Origin: Acidaminococcus fermentans
Lineage (GTDB): Bacteria > Bacillota_C > Negativicutes > Acidaminococcales > Acidaminococcaceae
DNA length: 14,955 bases
Direction: 5' to 3'
Assembly: GCA_004555735.1 (NCBI GenBank)
Contig: SFHH01000034.1
Coordinates: 1 to 14,955 of the forward strand
The notes beneath the pieces were generated by a model. It worked only from the letters and a program-made list of their open reading frames with translations, did no database searches and had not been told where the DNA came from. Positions 1-6,917 of the stretch are shown here, piece after piece. Each line of letters begins with the position of its first letter. Position 1 is the stretch's first letter. Made by a program: the position numbers and the translations under genes.

Positions 1-25
1 TGAAAAATCAAGGGGTAGGCAAAAC

Positions 26-54
26 TTGCACCGATCTTCCGTTTATTGTATGAT
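26..54 (+). promoter_or_regulatory. Sigma-70-type promoter of hydF
   Basis: A TTGCAC box at 26-31 and a TATGAT box at 49-54 are separated by exactly 17 bases, close to the TTGACA/TATAAT consensus. Transcription would begin near position 61 and leave a leader of about 68 nt before the hydF ATG. The AT-rich surroundings contrast with the GC-rich coding DNA. No operator repeat is evident. The call rests on motif match and position only. Confidence 0.65.
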
Positions 55-110
55 ATCCATAAACAATATTTGTCTGTATTTTATCTAATGTTCGGTAAAA
101 GCTGTATTCC

Positions 111-120
111 TGAAGGAGGG
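111..120 (+). promoter_or_regulatory. Ribosome binding site of hydF
   Basis: TGAAGGAGGG contains a full AAGGAGG Shine-Dalgarno core about 8-9 bases before the ATG at 129. This fixes the start codon of hydF. Confidence 0.8.
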
Positions 121-128
121 ACCCTTGT

Positions 129-1349
129 ATGCCTGCATCTTTGAACGCCACCCCATCCGGGGAGCGTACCCATATCGGCCTGTTCGGCTGCCGGAACGCC
201 GGAAAATCATCTCTGATCAATGCCATCACTGGCCAAGATCTGGCCATCGTCTCTGATTTTAAAGGAACCACCACGGATCCAGTCTCCAAAGCCATGGAAA
301 TCCTGCCCCTGGGACCGGTCCTGCTCACGGATACCCCGGGCATGGACGATGACAGCGACCTGGGCCAATCCCGGATCGATAAAGCCCGTCTGGTACTCCG
401 GAGCACCGATATTGCGCTCCTGGTGGTGGATGCTGCCAGCGGGCTGAATGATTTCGATCGAAAACTGCTCCAGGAAATCCAGGCCCGCAAAATTCCCTAT
501 CTTGTGGTATTCAACAAATGCGACCTGGTTCCCTCTTTCACCCTGCCGGAAGAGCTGAAGGACCACAGCATGCTGGTAAGTGCCAGCGCCGGCACCCGGA
601 TCTGGGAACTGAAGGAACGGATTTCCCAGGCCCTGGGCAAAGAAGAAAAGAAGACACCCCTGCTCCTGGACCTGTTGGAACCCCATGCCCTGGTGGTGCT
701 GGTGGTCCCCTGCGACGAAAGCGCCCCCAAAGGGCGGCTGATCCTGCCCCAGCAGCAAACCATCCGGGAGCTCTTGGACGGCAACTGCAAGGCCGTAGTG
801 GTCCAGCCCCAGGAACTGCCTTCGATGATCGACCTCCTGGGCAGCAAGATCAGCCTGGTGGTCACTGACAGCCAGGCCTTCCATATGGTCAACCAGATGG
901 TGCCGCCGGAAATCCGGCTCACCAGTTTCTCCATCCTGTTCGCCCGGTACAAAGGACAGCTGGCCTCCTTCATCGAAGGAGCCCTCCAGCTGAAAGGGCT
1001 GAAAGATGGGGATCCAGTGCTGATTTCCGAAGGCTGTACCCATCATCGTCAGTGCAACGACATCGGGACCGTGAAACTGCCCAACTGGATCCGGAAATTC
1101 TCCGGCGTAGAACCGGAGTTCCACTACAGCAGCGGCAAAGGGTTCCCGGATGATCTGACTTCCTTTAAATTGATCGTCCACTGCGGGGCCTGCATGCTCA
1201 ACGCCCAGGAAGTGGCTTACCGGCAAAGTGCCGCTCAGAAACAAAAGATCCCTATGACCAATTATGGCATCGCCATCGCCTATATGAACGGGATCCTGCC
1301 AAGGGTCCTGGCTCCGTTCCCGGACCTATTGGAGAAGGTGAAAGGGTGA
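129..1349 (+). CDS. hydF: [FeFe]-hydrogenase H-cluster maturation GTPase HydF
   Basis: HydF is the GTPase and scaffold that carries the 2Fe subcluster, made with the radical-SAM enzymes HydE and HydG, to apo-[FeFe]-hydrogenase in the cytoplasm. The 406-residue length is normal for the family. The N-terminal G domain shows a P-loop (G20-S28, GCRNAGKSS), switch region T47-T49, DTPG at 68-71 and NKCD at 129-132. The middle is the dimerisation domain. The C-terminal domain has the HydF iron-sulfur signature: C303-x-H305, then H351-C352-x-x-C355 after 45 intervening residues. The ATG at 129 follows a strong Shine-Dalgarno site and its own promoter, and a hairpin terminator begins right after the TGA, so the gene is probably monocistronic. 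hydE, hydG and the hydrogenase are not in this window. Their presence elsewhere is an inference. Confidence 0.96.
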   Translation: MPASLNATPSGERTHIGLFGCRNAGKSSLINAITGQDLAIVSDFKGTTTDPVSKAMEILPLGPVLLTDTPGMDDDSDLGQSRIDKARLVLRSTDIALLVVDAASGLNDFDRKLLQEIQARKIPYLVVFNKCDLVPSFTLPEELKDHSMLVSASAGTRIWELKERISQALGKEEKKTPLLLDLLEPHALVVLVVPCDESAPKGRLILPQQQTIRELLDGNCKAVVVQPQELPSMIDLLGSKISLVVTDSQAFHMVNQMVPPEIRLTSFSILFARYKGQLASFIEGALQLKGLKDGDPVLISEGCTHHRQCNDIGTVKLPNWIRKFSGVEPEFHYSSGKGFPDDLTSFKLIVHCGACMLNAQEVAYRQSAAQKQKIPMTNYGIAIAYMNGILPRVLAPFPDLLEKVKG

Positions 1350-1350
1350 G

Positions 1351-1397
1351 AAAAGGGGGGGTGTTGCACGTTTTATGCAACACCCCCCCCCTTTTTT
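1351..1397 (+). terminator. Intrinsic terminator of hydF, probably bidirectional
   Basis: A stem of seven G plus TGTTGCA (1355-1368) pairs with TGCAACA plus a nine-C run (1376-1391) around a short CGTTTTA loop. It is followed by six T (1392-1397) and preceded by AAAA (1351-1354), so it can work in both directions. It begins just after the hydF stop and reaches the stop codon of the convergent minus-strand gene at 1397-1399. The shared hairpin therefore separates two convergent units. Confidence 0.9.
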
Positions 1398-2503
1398 CAT
1401 TGCAGATATCTCGCCGCCAGGTCCAGGATCTTTCCGATGGTTCGGAGCTGGTCCTGGTACTTGCCCATTTCCTGCTGGATGGCGGCGCCTCCCTGACCGT
1501 TCTGGGCGGCTTGGGCCAGTTGTTCCAGTTTGGCCAGGATCTCGTCCTGGTGATCCACCAGCTTCTCCACCAAATTTCCCACAATAGGGCTGTCCAGAGC
1601 CTTCTGGAGGGCCTGGCGCTGCTGCTGCAGGGTCTCGGGGCTGGTGGTGCTGCCGGGCACTGCCAGTGCCGGAGGCAGGGAACGGCCTGCCCCTGACGAT
1701 TTCTTCCGGGTACCGGGAGCCGGTGTATCCGCCTCCCCACTGTCTGTGGCTTCCTGGACCTTGTCCCGGACCACCTCATAAAGGGGAGCCAGTGGCGTCT
1801 CTTCCAACCCTTGGGCGGCCTGGAGCACCGCTCCGGCCACTCCTACTGCCTGTCTGGCCTGTTTTTTCTTCGTCCCCTTCTGGAGGATTTTCCCGTAATA
1901 CCCTTTCAGGTTGGTGATCTCCACGAGCTGCCAGTTCCCCTTGTCATTTTTGTGCATATGGAGCACCAGGGTAGCGGCGCCCACCGTAGGGTTGTCCATC
2001 TGGACGTTCACCAGGGCATCCTGGGGGTACCTGGCCCCGGGCTGGATGTCCTTCACCTTCAGGGCGGTCCATTCCACCGGCAGCACCTTGTCCGGGTTGG
2101 TTTTCCGGTAGGAATCGGTCCAGTCCCCGGTGAGCACCCCGTTGTGGATCAGTTCCTCCAGGTGACGGGAGATTTCGTCCTTTTCCCCTTCCGTGTAGCC
2201 ATCTTCCACATCGTTCTCTCCCTGGGCGGTGAGGATGGCGTCATAGCCCTTTTCCACCACCCGGGTCAGATCCGTGTGGTCCTGGAAGGTGACGATGTCG
2301 TGCTTGTTCACCGATTCCCGGATCAGCTTCACCGCATACTGGGGGGTGCGGGTATAGTACAGGAAATACCATCCGGAAACAGCCCCCACAAGGACTGCCA
2401 GGGCCGCTCCCAGGGCGATCTTTTTCCGTTTTTTCTTTTTCAGCTGTGCCTGCTCCTGAGCACTCGGTTCCGGCGCCTGCGGCCGGGTCTGCTGTTCCGG
2501 CAT
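1397..2503 (-). CDS. Membrane-anchored DUF2939-like protein of unknown function
   Basis: The function is unknown. The 368-residue protein has a short Pro/Gln-rich N-terminus, a lysine/arginine cluster (22-28), one hydrophobic segment at about 29-50, and then a soluble part. This suggests a single-pass inner-membrane protein with most of its mass outside the cytoplasm. The segment just after the membrane helix (about 49-90: YYTRTPQYAVKLIRES followed by KHDIVTFQDH) resembles the start of the DUF2939 family, which I recognise by pattern only. Residues 210-290 form a low-complexity linker rich in Ala, Pro, Ser and Thr. Residues 287-366 are Gln/Leu-rich and look helical, possibly coiled coil. The ATG lies 4 bases after the stop of the upstream HD-domain gene, and an AGGA sits inside that gene's end, so the two are probably translationally coupled. 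Confidence 0.75.
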   Translation of the reverse strand: MPEQQTRPQAPEPSAQEQAQLKKKKRKKIALGAALAVLVGAVSGWYFLYYTRTPQYAVKLIRESVNKHDIVTFQDHTDLTRVVEKGYDAILTAQGENDVEDGYTEGEKDEISRHLEELIHNGVLTGDWTDSYRKTNPDKVLPVEWTALKVKDIQPGARYPQDALVNVQMDNPTVGAATLVLHMHKNDKGNWQLVEITNLKGYYGKILQKGTKKKQARQAVGVAGAVLQAAQGLEETPLAPLYEVVRDKVQEATDSGEADTPAPGTRKKSSGAGRSLPPALAVPGSTTSPETLQQQRQALQKALDSPIVGNLVEKLVDHQDEILAKLEQLAQAAQNGQGGAAIQQEMGKYQDQLRTIGKILDLAARYLQ

Positions 2504-2507
2504 GATC

Positions 2508-3023
2508 TCAGTCCTGCTTCCCCGGTGCCCAGTCCGTCAGATACAGTTCCCGGAACAGATTCTTTCCAATCTCCGTTTTGTACAGACGCTGATACAGGGC
2601 TTCGTTCTGAGGCCGGCCGGTGCCGTCCTCATAGGGATTCACCAGCATGTCCGCTTCGGCCAGGATCTGAGCGTCAGGTCCATCGATGCTGGCGTAGGTA
2701 TGATGGTGGCCGATGAGCCAGAGGATCCGTTCTGCATCCTCTCCCATAACGCCGGCTTTGTCTAACATGGGGCGGGCTACATCCGGCCCCAGTTCTTCCT
2801 GGATCTTTCCGTCATTCCGGCCGAACCGGCGCTCCCCTTCATGGATGCCGATATCGTGGAGATAGGCGGCGGCTTCCAGCCGGAACTGAGTCCGGGTATC
2901 CAACCCCTCCCCCAGCCCGATGAGCCGAGCAAAAGCGTGGACTTTCAATAAATGGTGGATCCGTTTCGGGTCCCCCGCATCATAGGCAATGGCTGCCTGG
3001 GCAATTTTTTTCAAAGGTTCCAT
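2508..3023 (-). CDS. HD-domain phosphohydrolase
   Basis: This 171-residue protein is a small metal-dependent HD hydrolase, a superfamily that cleaves phosphate esters of nucleotides or similar compounds. The metal-binding pattern is complete: H24 in the first helix, the HD pair H56-D57 in LHDIG, a histidine run at 106-108 (GHHHTY) and D125 in AEADML. The 'HDIGxHEGERRFGRNDGKIQEE' type region is typical of stand-alone metabolic HD proteins rather than of HD-GYP domains. The substrate cannot be told from sequence. The ATG at 3023 has only an AAAGG at a rather long distance. It is the first gene of a two-gene unit with the DUF2939-like membrane protein. The pairing could be functional or merely positional. 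Confidence 0.88.
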   Translation of the reverse strand: MEPLKKIAQAAIAYDAGDPKRIHHLLKVHAFARLIGLGEGLDTRTQFRLEAAAYLHDIGIHEGERRFGRNDGKIQEELGPDVARPMLDKAGVMGEDAERILWLIGHHHTYASIDGPDAQILAEADMLVNPYEDGTGRPQNEALYQRLYKTEIGKNLFRELYLTDWAPGKQD

Positions 3024-3052
3024 AGTAGAATCACGACCTTTCTGATAGGGAT

Positions 3053-3058
3053 ATTATA
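3053..3058 (-). promoter_or_regulatory. Possible -10 box for the HD/DUF2939 unit
   Basis: The minus strand carries a perfect TATAAT, 30-35 bases upstream of the HD-gene ATG, in the short gap after the ompA terminator hairpin. No convincing -35 box lies 16-18 bases upstream, because that region is a C/T tract. Promoter strength and exact use are therefore uncertain. Confidence 0.4.
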
Positions 3059-3081
3059 GGGGATGGAGGGGGAAAAGGAAA

Positions 3082-3113
3082 GGGGCTGTTGCTCGTGCAA
3101 CAGCCCCCTTTTT
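3082..3113 (-). terminator. Intrinsic terminator of the ompA-family gene
   Basis: A perfect 11-bp stem (GGGGCTGTTGC at 3082-3092 with its complement at 3097-3107) has a four-base loop. Read on the minus strand it lies 11 bases past the ompA stop at 3119 and is followed by TTTCCTTTTCC, a broken T tract. The + strand side also has TTTTT. Its A-rich and G-rich 5' arm closely resembles that of the hydF terminator. Confidence 0.85.
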
Positions 3114-3118
3114 CTTAA

Positions 3119-4174
3119 TTATTTATGTTCCCAGATATCCACCCGACGGTTGTCGGCTTTGCCGGCTTCGGTGGCATTGGAGGACACAGGGTTGTTTTCA
3201 CCCTTGTAGTTCAGCTGCATCCGGGAAGCAGCCACGCCGTTGTCGTTGGCGTACTTGGCCACGTTCAGCACACGGCGTTTGGACAGGTCTTCATTGTAGG
3301 CGTTGGAAGCATCAGAGTCGGTGTTCCCTACCAGTTTGAAGGTGGAATCCGGATGGGCCTTGGCCACAGCTACGAAGTTAGCCAGTTTAGCCGCTTCGGA
3401 AGCTTTCGGGGTATCCACGTCGGAATCGAAGTGGATGCTGTCCAGATAGTAGTCGTTGTATACATGAGCCGGAGCCACAGGTTCAGCTACCGTCGGTGCC
3501 ACCGGTTCTTCCACAATAGGAGCCGCTTTCTTGTGACCGCCGAACCGATAGGACAGACCTACCAGGAAGCCCCGGTATTTGATGTTGTTGTCATCATCCA
3601 GTTTGGTATCCACATACCGATAGCCAGCGTTCAGATCCCAGTTGTCAGCAAAGGTGTAAGCCAGGCCGGCATCCCACTGGCTGGTCTTCTTGGTGCCCAG
3701 GGCGCCTTCTGCATAGAAAGCCAGGTTCTTAGCCAGGTCGTATTTGGTCCGTACCCCGAACTGAGCCACATTGTTGATCACGCTGTCAGCGGTCCCGGTG
3801 TGAGTTCCATGGTAGCTGCCATCAAAATCGTTGTTGATCCGGTTCCAGCCGCCGAACAAAGCTCAGTTCTTGTTCAGGCTGTAGACCAGGTTCACTTCGT
3901 TCTGGTCCCCGTCGGTCTTAAAATCCCCGGCTTTGGTCTTCAGGCCCCGATAGTTGTATTCCAGAGCCCATTTGTCGGACAGGCCATAACCCACGCCACC
4001 GTCAAAGTTCCATTTGGTGCTGGATTCCTTGCCTTCGAATTTGGCTTTGGGAGCCCAGGCTCCGGCATTCAGCTGCCATTCCCCCTGTTCCCAGCTGGTC
4101 TGGGGAGCCGCAAAACCCATGGAGGCCACAGATGCCAGTACAGCCAGCGTCACTGCAAACATTTTCTTCTGCAT
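3119..4174 (-). pseudogene. OmpA-family outer-membrane protein, interrupted by an in-frame TGA
   Basis: The reading frame codes for a 351-residue OmpA-type porin/peptidoglycan anchor. A TGA codon at 3863-3865 (residue 104) splits it into a 103-residue N-terminal part (3863-4174) and a 246-codon C-terminal part (3119-3859, open from a TTG). Both parts are in the same frame. The N-terminus is a signal peptide (KK, hydrophobic core 5-19, cleavage near A22-A23). Residues 24-211 show the alternating aromatic pattern of a beta-barrel. A Pro/Val/Glu linker follows at about 218-236. Residues 243-351 are an OmpA C-terminal domain with T285-D286, an NEDLSKRR segment and N342-R343-R344, the usual diaminopimelate-binding positions. 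The ATG at 4174 has GAAGGA 7-8 bases upstream. No Shine-Dalgarno site precedes the internal TTG, and that fragment would lack a signal peptide. The TGA is probably a TGG-to-TGA change or a sequence error. Confidence 0.85.
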
Positions 4175-4224
4175 TGGAGATTCCTTCTTCCCGTATCAAT
4201 TTTTTACCAAAAGAAAAGAGACCG

Positions 4225-4236
4225 GACTGGCCAGTC
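4225..4236. repeat. 12-bp perfect palindrome in the ompA leader
   Basis: GACTGGCCAGTC is its own reverse complement and ends about 50 bases upstream of the ompA ATG. It could be a dimeric regulator's operator or the base of a leader stem. It has no T tract, so it is not a terminator. The surrounding gap (4175-4302) should also hold the ompA promoter. A TAAAAT at 4251-4256 (minus strand) is the best -10 candidate, with a poor -35 (TGAACC at 4274-4279). Confidence 0.35.
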
Positions 4237-4302
4237 ACTTCTTACTTTTTATTTTACACCTTTCAAAATGAACGGTTCATGAAGGATTTGTGACGGAAAT
4301 GT

Positions 4303-4333
4303 AAAAAATGAACTGTCACATCTGTGGCAGTCC
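4303..4333 (-). terminator. Terminator after the exported 389-residue protein gene
   Basis: Read on the minus strand, a GGACTG/CAGTTC stem with one G-T pair continues, after a C-A mismatch, into CAC/GTG around an AGAT loop (4310-4333). It is followed by six T (4303-4308). It lies about 20 bases past the stop codon of the gene ending at 4352 and so should end the long operon and insulate ompA. Confidence 0.65.
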
Positions 4334-4351
4334 ATTTTTAGGTCACTGGTC

Positions 4352-5521
4352 CTATATATCTTTTCCCGGCTTCAATCTGCTGCCGTCGTTGTCCTGGAGC
4401 AGGCTGAAGCTTTCTACCGACTGTTTGAAGGCTTTCAGTTTCAGATCGTAGTTGATGGTATCATCAGTCTGGTAACGGATCTGGTAGCCGTTCCCCTGGG
4501 GATTCATCAAATAAGTGTTTACGATGAATACCTTCTTCAGGTCCCCGCTGTCCGTACATTCCGCCATACTGCCGTTCAGGGTGCCCACAGAAATGGGTTC
4601 ATGGTGCAGGATCGTGATATTGGGGGTGTACCGGGTCACTTTCTGGATGAAGGCTTCTTCCGCCTCTTTCAGCCCTTCCGGAGTAGAATTCCCCAATTCC
4701 GCAAAGGTATCATCAGAAAACTCCCGGATCATGAGCCCGTCTGTATGGACGCTGCTGAGAGACCGGCCAAACAGCACATTGTCCGCTCGGAGGGTATACA
4801 TCCGCCAGCCACTAGGGATTTCCATCTCATAGCCCATCCCCGGCACCGTCAAAAGGTTCACGTCCGTATACTTCACCCGGCTGAGGGTCAGATCGGAACA
4901 CAAGGACTGGAGCGCAGAACGGGCTGCGGCTTCCAGGTTTTCCGGAGCGCTCACGTTCACGACCAACAGCACGTTCTTTTCCGGCTGGTAAGCCCGGCCG
5001 ATGAGGAAAGGCCGGTGGGTCCGCAGTTTCTCTTCCGGTACCGCCACATAGGTATAACTGTCCTTTCCCTTTTTGCTTTCCTTTTCCTTAGGTTCCAGTT
5101 CTCCGGCAGTGGCCCGGTATTTCCGGAGCTTTTCTCCCAGGATTCCTTCCAGTGACGGATGGCTGCCGAAATTCCGGGAGCTGCCCTCATCCTGGATGGT
5201 GTCGTTTTCCTGGTCCTGGATCTTTCCCAGGAACTTCTTGAATTCTTTTTTTTGCTCTTGGGAATACTGTTTCATAGGGACGGAGACAAAACTGGGCAAG
5301 GTATACAGATCCGCGCTGACCAGGAAGTCTTTCCCCACTGTGAAACGGATCCCAGTAGAGGTATGATAGATTTCTTTGCTGCCAGGGGGCACCGTCAGGG
5401 TATAGCCCCCGCTGGCAGGTTTGTAGGTGTTTTTGGGCGCAGCAGCTGCCTCTCCCCGTGCCTGAAACATCCCCAGGCATAGGAGCACCGCTGCCAGGCC
5501 CCAGCATTTCAGTTTGTTCAT
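4352..5521 (-). CDS. Exported protein of unknown function with two similar halves
   Basis: I do not recognise this 389-residue protein. The N-terminus is a signal peptide: K3 and K5, hydrophobic core 7-19, then an Ala-rich stretch ending near residue 28. C15 does not sit in a lipobox, because the residue before it is Leu. The mature part seems to have two halves of about 175 residues. Each opens with a 'GY-x-L/M-x-V/I-P-x-G' phrase (GGYTLTVPPG near 38 and MGYEMEIPSG near 229) and each ends in an Ala/Lys helix plus a short strand (SALQSLCSDLTL, AFKQSVESFSL). That layout is reminiscent of PsbP/Mog1-like folds, which is an inference. Residues about 140-155 are a Lys/Glu-rich insert. The ATG lies 7 bases after the nfnB stop. 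The Shine-Dalgarno (AGGA) is unusually close, but any later start would destroy the signal peptide. It is probably cotranscribed with nfnAB, though a functional link is not obvious. Confidence 0.75.
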   Translation of the reverse strand: MNKLKCWGLAAVLLCLGMFQARGEAAAAPKNTYKPASGGYTLTVPPGSKEIYHTSTGIRFTVGKDFLVSADLYTLPSFVSVPMKQYSQEQKKEFKKFLGKIQDQENDTIQDEGSSRNFGSHPSLEGILGEKLRKYRATAGELEPKEKESKKGKDSYTYVAVPEEKLRTHRPFLIGRAYQPEKNVLLVVNVSAPENLEAAARSALQSLCSDLTLSRVKYTDVNLLTVPGMGYEMEIPSGWRMYTLRADNVLFGRSLSSVHTDGLMIREFSDDTFAELGNSTPEGLKEAEEAFIQKVTRYTPNITILHHEPISVGTLNGSMAECTDSGDLKKVFIVNTYLMNPQGNGYQIRYQTDDTINYDLKLKAFKQSVESFSLLQDNDGSRLKPGKDI

Positions 5522-5528
5522 TCCTGTG

Positions 5529-6917
5529 TTACTTCCCTAGTTTTTCTTTCAAGTAGGCGTCGATTTCCAGAGCTGCCTTCTTGCCGGCTCCCATGGCGGA
5601 AATCACTGTCGCCGCCCCGGTGACGATATCGCCTCCGGCAAAGACCCCAGGAATGGAGGTTTCTTCTTTTTCGTCCACAGTGATCAGCCCTTTCCGGTTG
5701 GTCACCAGGTCCGGAGTGGTATGCTTCAGCAGGGGATTGGGACCCTGGCCGATAGCCATGACCACCATGTCCACATCGAACACATGGTTGGACCCAGGGA
5801 TCTCCACTGGGCTCCGGCGGCCAGAGGCATCCGGTTCACCCAATTCGGTCCGGACACATTCGATACCGGTGACCCAGCCGTCTTCGTTCCCCAGGATCTG
5901 TACCGGATTGTTCAGCATATGGAGCTCGATGCCTTCTGCCTTGGCATGTTCGATTTCTTCCTTCCGGGCAGGCATTTCCGCTTCGCTCCGACGATACACC
6001 ACATAGACATTCTCTGCCCCCAGCCGTTTGGCGGTCCGGGCCGCGTCCATAGCCACGTTGCCGGCCCCTACTACGGCTACGTTCTTCCCTACATAGACCG
6101 GGGTGGCCATCTTCGGGAATTTCCAGGCCCCCATCAGGTTCACCCGAGTGAGGAATTCATTGGCCGCATAAACCCCATTGAGAGCTTCCCCAGGGATCCG
6201 CATAAAGTGGGGCAGTCCAGCCCCGGTGCCCACATACACAGCTTGGAAACCTTCTTCTCCCAGGAGTTCATGGAGGGTAAAGGTACGGCCGATCACCACA
6301 TCGGTCATGATCTTCACACCCAGCTCCTTCAGCTGCTGGATTTCGTGCTGGACGATGGCCTTGGGCAGACGGAATTCAGGGATGCCGTACATGAGCACCC
6401 CACCCACCTTGTGGAGGGCTTCGAACAAGGTCACATCATAGCCCATCTTGGCCAGATCTCCGGCAGCCGTCAGGCAGGAAGGGCCCCCTCCCACTACAGC
6501 CACTTTGATGCCATTCTTGGGAGCCAAGCCTTCTTTCACTATATCGGTGCCCTCTTCCCGGGCCCGGTCCGCCACGAACCGTTCCAGACGGCCGATGGCT
6601 ACGGGTTCTCCTTTGATGCCCAGGATACAGTGTTTTTCGCACTGGTTTTCCTGGGGACACACCCGGCCGCACACGGCGGGCAGGGAATTCTTGTTTTTAA
6701 GGATGTGGATAGCACCGTCAAAATCCCGTTCCGTCACCGCATGGATGAACTGGGGGATGTCCACGTTCACCGGACATCCTTTGACGCACTGGGGATTCTT
6801 GCAGTTCAGGCAGCGCTGGGCTTCATCCACCGCTGTATCTTCCGGATAACCCAAAGCAACTTCTTCAAAATTATGGTTCCGTACATCCGCCGGCTGTTCC
6901 GGCATAGGATTTCTCAT
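5529..6917 (-). CDS. nfnB: NADH-dependent ferredoxin:NADP+ oxidoreductase large subunit NfnB (GltA-like)
   Basis: This subunit resembles the small subunit of glutamate synthase. Next to an FNR-like nfnA it is best read as NfnB, the bifurcating half of a cytoplasmic transhydrogenase that couples NADPH oxidation to reduction of ferredoxin and NAD+, or the reverse. From the chosen start it has 462 residues. Eight N-terminal cysteines (36, 39, 44, 48 and 83, 87, 93, 97) are placed for two [4Fe-4S] clusters. An FAD-binding Rossmann motif follows at 143-148, a second nucleotide site near GAGNVAMDAART (284-295), and the closing FAD motif GVFAGGDIVTGAATV near 424-438. The ATG at 6917 overlaps the nfnA stop as ATGA. 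The GGAGGA there is very close, so ATG 6905 is possible. A TTG at 6947 opens the frame but has no Shine-Dalgarno. Residue 148 is Cys where Gly is usual. Names such as 'glutamate synthase small subunit' describe the same family. Confidence 0.9.
   Translation of the reverse strand: MRNPMPEQPADVRNHNFEEVALGYPEDTAVDEAQRCLNCKNPQCVKGCPVNVDIPQFIHAVTERDFDGAIHILKNKNSLPAVCGRVCPQENQCEKHCILGIKGEPVAIGRLERFVADRAREEGTDIVKEGLAPKNGIKVAVVGGGPSCLTAAGDLAKMGYDVTLFEALHKVGGVLMYGIPEFRLPKAIVQHEIQQLKELGVKIMTDVVIGRTFTLHELLGEEGFQAVYVGTGAGLPHFMRIPGEALNGVYAANEFLTRVNLMGAWKFPKMATPVYVGKNVAVVGAGNVAMDAARTAKRLGAENVYVVYRRSEAEMPARKEEIEHAKAEGIELHMLNNPVQILGNEDGWVTGIECVRTELGEPDASGRRSPVEIPGSNHVFDVDMVVMAIGQGPNPLLKHTTPDLVTNRKGLITVDEKEETSIPGVFAGGDIVTGAATVISAMGAGKKAALEIDAYLKEKLGK

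Noticed and set aside
207..1244. Minus-strand open frame of 345 codons opposite hydF
   Set aside because: hydF has all GTPase and Fe-S motifs. The antisense frame is a GC-bias shadow.
3863..3865. TGA in the ompA frame as selenocysteine or a reassigned Trp codon
   Set aside because: TGA ends several intact genes here (hydF, the HD gene, nfnA), so it is not reassigned. The bases after it form only a weak three-pair CGG/CCG hairpin, not a convincing SECIS, and a barrel strand is an unlikely Sec site.
3125..4282. Long + strand open frame of 385 codons opposite ompA
   Set aside because: It has no recognisable protein features. The minus strand shows a signal peptide, barrel pattern and OmpA domain.
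5529..6917. Glutamate synthase small subunit acting with a large GltB
   Set aside because: No large subunit gene is next to it, and it overlaps an FNR-like [2Fe-2S] subunit gene, which is the NfnAB arrangement.
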